Both the position numbers and the translations under genes were made by a program. This document shows, in pieces, positions 55,336-64,000 of a DNA stretch of 64,000 nt. Source of the stretch: Peronospora farinosa. Taxonomy: Eukaryota; Oomycota; Peronosporomycetes; Peronosporales; Peronosporaceae. The notes under the pieces were generated by a model. It was not told the DNA's origin and did no database searches. It saw only the letters and a list, made by a program, of their open reading frames with translations. The first letter of the stretch is position 1. Each line of letters opens with the position of its first letter. The stretch is from contig CANTFK010000020.1 in the NCBI GenBank assembly GCA_947646735.1, forward strand, positions 62,001 through 126,000. The letters are read 5' to 3'.

Positions 55336-58010
55336 ATGTGGCAGCCCATCACTATACAAACATCAGGTAAAAGATTGCGCGGGCAAATTTGGCGCCCGTC
55401 AGTCAGTCAGTCGCCAATCAACCGCCACATCAGAATGCCTCCAATACAGACTGGACGATGGAGTCGATTGACTACCAAGAAACGGAAGCTTGAGGTTATA
55501 ATGACTCATGATAATACCAAAAAGATCGTTAAAAGTCGATTACAAAAGAAAAAAGAGCTCCTTGGAACTGAGATAGAGATGAAATCATTGCCCCCTTTCG
55601 ATTCCGAGACGTTACAATTTCTCCAGCTCTTGGACGACGATATGCGTCGTTTACCACCTCCTTTACCACTTGTAGAAAGACGTGGTGGTACGATACGGTC
55701 ACTGGAAAAACACATGGTGGAGTTTCAATTGCCGTTTAAAGAACTCGAGATCAAAAGTCTTGAAGAACGTCCATGGGTTCGTCGTCCACCACCTTTTGGC
55801 AAAATCAGTCGCTGTGTTTACGTATCTACCAAGATGCCAATTGCTGACATTCCTGTTCATAAATGTACATGTTTTCAAGAGACACACAAGTCTATGACTA
55901 AACGTACGACGATCATGGCAAGTGTCAAGGCACAAAAGGAACTTGCAGGTAAAGAACGTTGTCCATTGACACGCTCTATCGACTTGGAAAAAAAATTCGA
56001 GACAGAGACGAGGGTGTACTGTGGAGAAGGGTGTTACAACCGTATGCTATTTATTAGTTGCTCCGATGAAACATGCTCTGCTCCTGATCCGAACTTATGT
56101 AGTAATCGGGCTATTAAAAGAAGAGAACTCAAGTCCGTACGAGTCGAGTACATTCCCGGTCCTGGATTTGGACTAGTTGTCAATGAAGTGATCCATGCAG
56201 GAGAGTTCATTATCGAATATGTTGGAGAAGTTATTGATGATGAAGAATGTGGACGAAGAATGGTCAAGTACAGGGACAATGGCGAGGTGAGTGCCACGAT
56301 TGTATCACGAGTCCGATACGTACGTACTGATGCTGATTTGAATTCCTAGGTGAACTTTTACATGATGGAACTAGAAAAAAATACTGTGATTGATGCAAAG
56401 TACCGAAGCAATGAGTCGCGGTTTATTAATCATAGTTGTGATCCCAACAGTGTTACACAGAAGTGGTGCGTTCTTACATTCTTTTTCATGACGGTAACTG
56501 CTATGTTCTGCAATGGCTGACTCTGATATGAATGGCCAAAACATACAGGAATGTGGACGGTATACAGCGTATTGGAATTTTTGCGCGTCGCAATATTGTT
56601 GTCGACGAAGAGATCACTATCGACTACAACTTTTTATACTTTGGCGAGCCAGCCGAATGTAAATGCGGATCCACTGCTTGCACCGGAAAGATTGGTCTCA
56701 AGCGGTCGAAACTTCCCTTGTATCCGCGTGCAGTGGGTACGACAAAAGCAAAAAAGCAGGTGTCATTGGATGAGGAGCCACCCGAGCTGAAGCGACCAGT
56801 ACACTTGACCTCCCTTGCACTGCTAAAAAGCTCTCAGCTGGATGATAGCTGGTTGGAGTTGTACGGATTCAAAAATCGTCGATTGTTTCTCAGCCACCGA
56901 TTGCGCCGGTCCACACAGGTTGACACGGCTGACATAGTAGACAACAGCGAGGATCATTATAGTCTGTCATTGAGCAGTCCAGCCTCAATATGCTCGACGA
57001 CGACAGAGGAGGATGTATCGCTAACACCGCCACAAACGATTCAGAGCAACTTTATCGAAAAGAAGCCACTGAAACGAACCTGGTATGAAAAGGTTTTAGC
57101 GGGGGAGCACCTGCCTAAAATGAGGGCCCTTCACAGCTACATCTGCGGAGGCAAGCCTGACTGGACTACAGATCTTACCAGCGACCTCAGCGCAGAGCTT
57201 GCATTACCTTCACCGGTGAAGAAGAGGGGCCCAGGGCGTCCACCAAAAAAGCGTGGTCGTCCTAAAAAGGTAATGCCGCTGCTTCTGCGTCCGAATCGTG
57301 CTGTGTTGGGAACAAAGCTTATCCACAGACGCTTAAGCCTCACTCAAGCACGAGCACGCGGCATAGGTGAGCTTGCAGCCTTTGCAAAGGGCAATTCTAA
57401 GTGGAACAAACGCATTCCGTCATCCAATACCATCGACCCCGACCGCATTAATCGTCTGATTAATCGTGTGAAGGGCAAACAGATATTCATTAACACTGAT
57501 CAGGTACAATCGTCTTTTGGATGGGTAATGCGTCTCTGCGAAAACAACCTCACTGACTAACGATGTATTTAACATTTGTAGAATGACTTGAACGAAGACG
57601 CTTGCTTTCGCTGTGGTCTGGCAGGTGAGCTCATTTGCTGTGATGGCTGTCCTGCCGCGCTCCATCTTAATTGTACAAACCTTGCTACGGTGCCTCCGGA
57701 CAATATCCCATGGTTTTGCTCCGAGTGCACGAAACCGAAGCTTCTTCAAAAAGCTTTGGATATGTCCGACACTGGGATCGTCGCTGCTAGAGGTACAAGA
57801 AGCAGCCAGCCGGACGTCGCAGGACGCTACCTGCGTACGCACGCAGCGTCACAAGCTCCAAGCCTTAACAAGATCTTTCACGCTCCAGCACCCCACACCA
57901 AGCGCCGTTACAGGAAGAGGCATAAAAATGTGGGCCGTTCATATCGCGAGCTAGAGCATATGCCACTACCCGCATGGAACGAAAGCGATGAGAGTGATAC
58001 CACGCAATAG
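55336..58010 (+). CDS. SET-domain histone lysine methyltransferase with AT-hooks and PHD finger
   Basis: 816 residues in four exons: 55336-56286, 56350-56465, 56549-57503 and 57582-58010. A cysteine-rich AWS region (VHKCTCFQETHK, CGEGCYNRMLFISCS, LCSNRAI) leads into the SET domain: GPGFGLVVNEVIHAGEFIIE, YVGEVIDDEECGRRM, SRFINHSCDPNSVTQKW joined to NVDGIQRIGIFA, and EEITIDYNFLYFGE, with post-SET CKCGSTACTGKIG. The NHSC and catalytic tyrosine regions are intact. Downstream are AT-hooks (KKRGPGRPPKKRGRPKK) and a PHD finger (CFRCGLAGELICCDGCPAAL ... WFCSECTKPK). The AWS-SET-postSET order places it with ASH1/NSD/SETD2 enzymes (H3K36 class), inferred from family. PHD after SET is less usual. The start could also be the ATG at 55435. 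Confidence 0.92.
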
Positions 58011-58218
58011 CAGCAGATGTGGGCAATATCCTCATTCAAGTAAGTTACGAACCATTTGTTGATATTCTTGTATATCCAGGTGGTCGTGTATTTTTCCAAA
58101 GCTGTTGAGTATTACTGACCTTTTATTGTAGGTTTGTCATTTGGAAAGTCTAAGATGTATGTTTGTTGGAAATAGAAGCCGTGTTCAGGTGCTACAAATG
58201 CACAGCGTGTAGCTTGAT

Positions 58219-58602
58219 TTATTGATTGTAAAATTTGGACGGAATCGGGCCTTCCACACGGTCTTTGAGGAACCCTTCACTGTCTTCCTTAGCCAACTAC
58301 AATACCATAATCATCAATTGCAATAATTGCAATCACGATTAGAAATAGAGTAGAATTATTGTATTGTAAGAGCAATATGGTTAGTGCACCTTAATGGAAG
58401 TGACAAGAGCGGCGTAAGGGCCTGTTGACTTGAGTTCCGGCATGGAATTGCCACCATCCATCTTGCCCGTATACGAATGATTCGATGGCTTTTCTCCCGA
58501 TACAGGTGCATACTCATTGGATGCCTCGGTGGCGCATGGAAAGCTTTCGAACGAATGCACCACCTCCCCGTGGAATTTATACACAGCTTTCATGCCACTC
58601 AT
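58219..58602 (-). CDS. Small uncharacterised protein, 96 residues
   Basis: Two exons (58602-58390 and 58296-58219), phase 0, with a GTGCAC donor and a TAG acceptor. Unspliced, the frame stops after VTSIKVH; spliced, it continues VTSIKLAKEDSEGFLKDRV and ends PIPSKFYNQ. Not recognised. No membrane segment. It is Ser/Pro/Gly-rich in the middle (KPSNHSYTGKMDGGNSMPEL). It could be a small organellar or complex subunit, but this is a guess from size only. The 208 bp to the SET gene hold nothing else that I can support. Confidence 0.55.
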
Positions 58603-58731
58603 AACGGTTGTGATTTTTTTAGAAATAAGGTATTAGAAATAAGTTATTGCATGTTTCGAGCAGAATCAGAAGAGGGTATCGCTTCCATACAGTATCCGAG
58701 ATGTCACTATAGTGAGAGAATAATAATTACG

Positions 58732-59509
58732 ATGAACGCGCTACTTGGGGAGCTGCGCATGGTCAAGGTGCTACATCAGCAATCAGGCGTCTGTTTGTTC
58801 ACACATCAGTGGAAATGGAATCTACATGCGCATGCAGAGGGAGTTGATGCACTTGTAATGTCCTTTACGCAATTTGCACGTGAGATTGACGGTGGAGGTT
58901 GTAGCGCATCGACATTTCTATGCATTTCGTAAATATGCTCTTTATCTGTATGCTAATTGTATGCTCTCTAACTGTATACTGTAATTAAATACGATAGAGG
59001 TCGTACAAGTGCACTTTGACCCAAGCAGAATCGACCAAATGGACCGATCCAGTACCAGTCCAATGCCCGTACGCCGTAATGACCCATTTCTTTTCGGTCG
59101 TTTCTTACAACTAATCATGCTTTGTATCACTATACAGGCTTCTTCTGGCGGTCTCATCATGATCTCGCTCCAGAATGAGACGATCCAGGCCGTGCTGTTT
59201 CATGATCGGACTGCTGATGCAGCCTGTGCTGCACTAACGGCATTTTTACAGCGAATATTGCAACGGTTTGGAGAGTTATTCAAGCATGAGCTGCAACAAT
59301 TGCAGCCGCAATTGCAAGCAAGTGCAACGCCCACCGCTGAAGAGGTCTGAAATCTCATAAATGTGATGCAACATCTCCATGTCTCTTTTAACATCATTGT
59401 GCTTGCTTCTCTACAGCGTGAAGCTGTCGAAGCCCCATTCCGGAGATTTGGGGTAGAGCTTGACACTCAATTGCTGCCACAATCTAATGGTGACTTCGGT
59501 TTGCAATAG
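58732..59509 (+). CDS. Uncharacterised longin/roadblock-like small protein
   Basis: Four exons (58732-58897, 58998-59068, 59138-59344 and 59417-59509) give 178 residues in phase. The third junction removes a hydrophobic stretch that would otherwise be read through (59069-59137, GTACGC...ACAG). The pattern is an alternating beta-alpha fold: NALLGELRMVKVLHQQSGVC, LVMSFTQFAREIDGG, then SSGGLIMISLQNETIQAVLF and a long helix ALTAFLQRILQRFGELFKHE. The short size and the strand-helix order look like a longin or roadblock trafficking protein, but no family is certain. Confidence 0.5.
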
Positions 59510-59720
59510 CTAGCGAGATACAGCGAGAGAGTTTTTTTTACTTTTGCATAATACTATCTAGGCAACTTGAAACGTGCCACAAGGAACATGCTTTGTCGTA
59601 TCAACGTATTCACTATCGGTACGATGTGCTATGAATGCTTTTCAAATCTTTGAGTAAATAAGATGTGTCGTTATTGCTTTTTTAATCTGTAAAGCCCAGA
59701 ATGCTCCATTCTTTTCTCTG

Positions 59721-62559
59721 CTAGTCCAGCACACTTTTTCTTTGTCGTTCACCGAGGCTGACGGGCTTGTCCCCTGTTGTAAATCCCCACAGCTCCACTT
59801 GGATACAAGAAAACTGTTGCGAGGTGGTTAATGGAGGCGAATCGAATGTTTCGCACGCTCCACTTGTCCCTGCACATAAGTCGCTATCCTGACGAGGAGA
59901 ACAGCATAATGAGCATAAGTGCTTCACTTTATAGTAGTACGGAAGTACATCAATTACTTCTACTCACCAGGAACAAGCCGAAGTTACCGCCGCCACCCAT
60001 GATTAATGATTCGTCAGAGCACAGCATAAAGTAGCTATTCTTGCGACTCCATGGGTACTTGACGAACCCGCCCGCAGCGCTGGAGCTGGCAAATGAAAAC
60101 AAGAATGACTCGCCGGTACCGTAATAATGGAATGCATGATGCCACTCGTCCGAAGCAAAACCGCCAAAAACTTTTCCCTTGGCATCTTTGATCACCAACA
60201 ACGTTGGGCTCTGTTTCTTCGCGAGTAAGAGAAGTGTCTCTAATGCAGACCCGTTTGACTCCACACTGTAAATTCGAAACCATCGGCAAAATTGACAGGT
60301 AATGGGCAGTACGTGTTCAATATAAGCAATATGCTCCAGTGTCAAAATGCTTGACGTATCCAGCAGCTTGGAGTTTGAGTCGTCTAATTTAAGATCAAAA
60401 GATGGCTTCTTCTTGGAATGGTGCAAAGGAGATGACGAAAGAGACGAGTCCGACATTGCAGCAATCTGGAGTGCTTCATTATCCACCAACTCTCCTTGCT
60501 CCTCCTTCTCCTTTTCTTTAGCTTCTTTGAGACGGCGTGTCCGAACTGCTTCCCATTCCACTTGTAGATCGCTCACAGTGGCTGGAGCCTTCTTCAGCAA
60601 CTCAATCATGATTCCCTCGGTCTCCGTAATTACACGAGTAAAAGATGCCGCTTTTGGGTCGAGTTCACTCCAAAGTTGGTCAAACACCAGGAACATCAAC
60701 ATGAACAATTTGTTGAAATACATATCTTCGTCAAACAACTTCCAAAAGGGTTCATGCGACATTGCCACGATGTCAACCTCCGGACACTTCGGTGTGAAGC
60801 TGAAAGTGTAAACGGAATAAAAGTATCAGCATCGTAATTGTTGGCATACAAAAACAAGCACTTGGGCTACGTACGATAGTTTCAGCAGCTTCACCAGTGA
60901 CTCGCAGATAAACGACGCTACCAGCCCTGCGTCGTAAGACGGTAACTCAGACGGCAGTGCACGCATCTTAAGTAAGAATAGTGCGTCTGGGTCATTTTTT
61001 AGCCAGTACAATATGGCTCGCAGCATCAGCACGCCACCCTTATCAAAGTTTCCTAGGATAGTTGGCCGGTTAAAGCCAAACTGCTCCCAGATGTTTACTA
61101 GATCATGATCCGCTGCTTCACTATTGGTAGTGCTGGCTCGTGACGTCGCAACGGTTGACCTCCGCAAATTTTTCCCTAGGTTGACAATAGTATTTGACGG
61201 ACATTTATTCTCCAGACCTGATGTAGTTTTAGTCTTCAAAAACTCTGCTGCCTGCCCAGTGGCTGAGCGATCAAGTGCAGATAACGAGGAACCAGCGCAA
61301 TCTTCTAAGTACTCACGGAATAATCGCGAAATCTCGTTCACTTGCTGCCTATCCGACAAAATATTCATCTGTGGCTGGAGTTTTAGTTGATGCGATACCA
61401 TTTGCAGTGCTTCCTTTTTAGTCTCCAATTGCTCGAGTGCATCTACAACCTGCACCTGGACGGAGTGGAAGATTGTCGCGTAGTGCCGAATCATTCGCTC
61501 GACTACTTGAGCGCCTACTGCAGCATATCTTAAATCTTGATACTGAGAATGCATTCGACCACGCGAATGTTTGGAAGGCAAACCACTTGTTGTGTCATTC
61601 TTGAAGGCTATTACGGGGGCAAGTACAGTAGAAGCTGTAAAAATATCCACACCATTTTTTTCACTATGCTCGGGCTGTTGCAGGAAGTGCATCAAGTCGA
61701 GAACCCGGTTCAATACAATCTGATAGTGCACAGACAAGTCGTTCACTAGGCATGTGATGTTGCGCACACTGGCGTCTTCATCACGCAATTGCCCCGCTGC
61801 CACGAAGGCGTCATACTTATCGTCTGTCAACAACGAATTTGGTAGGTTCTTCAGAAAATCTAAGAGTAATGCTCCAGCACATTGCGGATCCAGATCTTCC
61901 GGTACCGACCCCTCAGTCTCCACGGTTTCTCGCAGCTGGTTTAGGCGTATGTTCAGGACTGTTGTACGAAACAATCTTGGAGTGTCCGGGTTTCGCCTTA
62001 ATATCGCAACACAATCATCCACAATGTTCGGAAGCGCAAGCAGTGGGTCAATCAAAGCGTAGCGGCTGTGATATGGATTTTTCGACAGTAATGCCAGACT
62101 GACACCGAACACGTACTGCCACGGTTCAACACCTTTGAGGCGATGGAGGAATAAGGCCGATGGGAACTGGACAGCCTCCTCCTCTTCTTCCTCGATTACA
62201 GCCACATCTTCTTGAATCTCCTCGTCTTTTTTCGCGTCTTTACTTTCGATCACTACTGGTTCAGTATCTGAGGGTGGCAATAACGATCCAGCCTTGAAGG
62301 GTCTTACCCCCACCGCCGCAGCAATGTCTTCATCCGTAATTGTAGAAGCCAAATCGCCAACACTACCTTCATTACTTGGCGCTATTTCCGCTAGATCCAG
62401 CAATGGAAACGGATCTCCGTTCACTTCAATCGCAAAGTGCACTTCCCGAAGCGCAATAATGAGTTCAAGAAACAACCCCAAGCCTTCAGAGCAACGAACA
62501 AGTGACCTATCCTCGTAGTTGTTGCGGATCAGATGCTCACACGCCATAGAGAAGACCAT
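59721..62559 (-). CDS. RhoGAP-ELMO-TLDc multidomain protein
   Basis: 894 residues in three exons: 62559-60875, 60799-59968 and 59888-59721 (GTACGT and GTGAGT donors, all in phase). The first part has a RhoGAP-like domain (PNIVDDCVAILRRN, the arginine finger in TPRLFRTTVLNIRL, GALLLDFLKNLPNSLLTDDK, VDIFTASTVLAPVIAF). The middle resembles an ELMO/CED-12 domain (VNIWEQFGFNRPTILGNFDK, GGVLMLRAILYW, KLFDEDMYFNKLFMLMFLVF). The C-terminus is a TLDc domain (KQSPTLLVIKDAKGKVFGGF, YPWSRKNSYFMLCSDESLIM, GGGGNFGLFL joined to DSDLCAGTSGACETFD, QVELWGFT). This suggests coupling of Rho/Arf control with TLDc function at membranes; the role is inference. A TTTAG sits just before ATG 62559, so an upstream exon is possible. 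Confidence 0.82.
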
Positions 62560-62981
62560 CTAAACACCGTACAAAGCCATCAAACAGGTAAAAACAACAG
62601 CATCAACAAGATTAGGTGAGCTAGCCCATGGTTACCATAATACTTGACTCAATCGTATGATTATTCAGCGCAATCTTCAGCCAGCAACGAGCCTTCCCTA
62701 TATCAGTCTGTCAAACAAGTAACCCAACCACATCAGCATTGCAGCATTGCAGCCTCTCAACCTCACAAATGCTACAATAGTGCACACAATCAAACCTCCG
62801 ATAGAAATGCTGCAGATAGTACACTCTGTACCAACGTCGGCTCGTCAATAATGACTGTGCTAGCATATAGTACGTGCCACCAGGACAGCTGCTCCACACC
62901 ATCTCGTGACTTAAGTCCCAGCACTAGACACTCTTCCAAAGCCATGCCTGGTCCACAAATTCACATCTAAACTTCAACATA

Positions 62982-63437
62982 TCACTTCTTTAGCCTTAAA
63001 CTCCATCTCTTGTACGTACAAAGCTCGCCAACACAAGAGTCCCGTTCCGTTAACGGTTGTCGTTGCTCTCTAGGACGTAATACACTCATCCTTCTTTCTT
63101 GTCCACTATCCATTGCTTCTTGATCACTTATTTCCATTACTTCCAGAGCCATTTCCTTGTGTAGAACCGCAAATGTGGCGTTTTTTAGCCGTAACTAAAG
63201 TACAAATAGACAGATTAACATAAATATCAATGAACAAGTCGCCATCAGTATCCAACTATTGCAATTAGCTCCTTTTTTATCCATACAAGAGCATTGTAGC
63301 GCTGTTGTCCATTGATATCCTTTATTCCGCCTTTAGTATCATGTCGAGTCGTCAGCCAATGTGAGATCCTCGTCAACATTACGACGTCTATCTCGTTTTT
63401 AACTCGCTCCAGACTACGGATTAGCTCAAATTCTTTC
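62982..63437 (-). CDS. Possible small coiled-coil gene, start unclear
   Basis: Two exon-like segments join in phase: EFELIRSLERVKNEIDVVML ... WIKKELIAI (ending 63257) and, after a CTTTAG at 63195, LRLKNATFAVLHKEMALEVM ... LRLKK (63194-62982). The join reads as one charged helix. The first segment has no ATG at its upstream end; the only in-frame ATG is within it (MLTRISHW), so a 5' exon is probably missing. Not recognised. The 62560-62980 stretch holds nothing else that I can support. Confidence 0.35.
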
Positions 63438-63512
63438 ACAGTTTATACCTAATCTTTAGCTTACTTTTGATTGGTTAAAAAAAGCAGTGGTAGTCAAAAT
63501 TCTATAGGAATA

Positions 63513-64000
63513 ATGGTCCGAAACTTGGTCCGGTCGCCATCCCGGGCACGATCTCTTCATGCAGCAATGGAAGAAGTTTTCTCTTCATCTGTCAATAAGA
63601 CGTTGAATTTTATAAGCAGTGATGAAGATGAAAGCGATGCTCAAGCAGAACAGGAACAAGAGAAGAATGACAAAAACAGTGACGAGAATAACAGTGACAA
63701 GACATGGCTACAGAGTTCCAAAGGGGCGATGGCTGGAGGTCTTTTTCGCTATCGCACACGTCGCATGGAACGGATGGATATGTATGGAAAAAAGGATTTG
63801 CCGTACCGTCGATGTACATTGCAATCACCTGTTGTGACGCGACAACGGCGATCCACATCGCCAATGTCCCATAGGAATTATCAACTTGCTAAGAGGTTTT
63901 TTTTTCTTTGCAAGAGAAGAATGTTATTGTAATTGTTAAGAGAAAACTGCTTGTTAATTGTGGTGTGGATATGGAGTGTAGACGTAGTAGTAAATCGGTC
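63513..64000 (+). CDS. Uncharacterised Ser/acid-rich protein, partial at right edge
   Basis: ATG 63513 opens MVRNLVRSPSRARSLHAAME, followed by an acidic Ser/Glu/Asp tract (SSDEDESDAQAEQEQEKN) and a basic, Arg-rich half (FRYRTRRMERMDMYGKKD, RQRRSTSPMSHRNYQLAKR). A T-rich GTTTTTTTTTC follows AAGAG near 63896 and could be a splice donor; otherwise the frame ends at 63932. The rest of the gene would lie beyond the window. The alternation of acidic and basic low-complexity stretches suits a nuclear protein. Not recognised. Confidence 0.45.

Noticed and set aside
59069..59137. Hydrophobic segment as a membrane helix in the 178-residue gene
   Set aside because: The segment is bounded by GTACGC and ACAG in phase 0, so it is better explained as a 69-bp intron.
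1..64000. RXLR or CRN effector genes, transposons, CRISPR arrays, tRNA and rRNA genes
   Set aside because: None was recognised by motif on either strand; the window looks like conserved housekeeping core rather than a repeat-rich effector region.

Overview
This is a eukaryotic nuclear window, very probably from an oomycete of the Peronosporales type (Phytophthora or downy mildew). Three things suggest this. Genes are packed on both strands with short introns (mostly about 45-110 bp) whose donors are very often GTACGT. One gene fuses a seven-transmembrane receptor to a phosphatidylinositol-phosphate kinase, an architecture known mainly from oomycetes and Dictyostelium. Several start codons are preceded by Inr-like core promoter elements resembling the oomycete consensus. 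No rRNA, tRNA, transposon, CRISPR array or RXLR/CRN effector gene was recognised. Everything here was read by eye: splice sites were chosen by GT-AG rules, phase and protein continuity, and no database search was run.

Layout, left to right. 1-3.2 kb: an RNA m5C methyltransferase (NSUN2-like, runs off the left edge) and a PP2C-type phosphatase. 3.9-7.5 kb: a degenerate metallophosphoesterase-like gene broken by apparent frameshifts, then a coiled-coil protein whose spliced 3' exon ends in a CAAX prenylation box. 7.6-11.0 kb: an eight-exon DENN protein with a PDZ-like insert. 11.1-16.4 kb: branched-chain 2-oxoacid dehydrogenase E1 beta, xylulokinase, and the branched-chain E2. 16.5-19.3 kb: an RCC1-repeat/BTB protein. 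20.3-24.1 kb: a six-TM protein, an EF-hand protein and a lipoyl-domain protein without acyltransferase domain. 24.5-28.2 kb: an FHA/coiled-coil protein and coatomer zeta. 28.4-31.8 kb: the GPCR-PIPK.

32.5-43.97 kb: a mitochondrial carrier, PUS7 pseudouridine synthase, a CaMKK-like kinase, two uncharacterised genes, a large DUF1765-like protein and a 219-residue coiled-coil protein. After about 1.2 kb with no visible gene: a membrane-anchored histidine acid phosphatase, a TauE/SafE transporter, PDX1 (vitamin B6), the splicing factor SYF2, TTC27, a SET/AT-hook/PHD histone methyltransferase, small unknown genes, a RhoGAP-ELMO-TLDc protein, and unknown genes at the right edge.

Most of this is housekeeping. 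The only clear metabolic link is mitochondrial 2-oxoacid oxidation: three lipoyl-complex components (E1 beta, E2 and a stand-alone lipoyl protein) lie within 13 kb. The most unusual items are the RhoGAP-ELMO-TLDc fusion, the GPCR-PIPK with a tandem-repeat N-terminus, the CAAX-terminated coiled-coil protein, the DENN/PDZ-like hybrid and the broken phosphoesterase.
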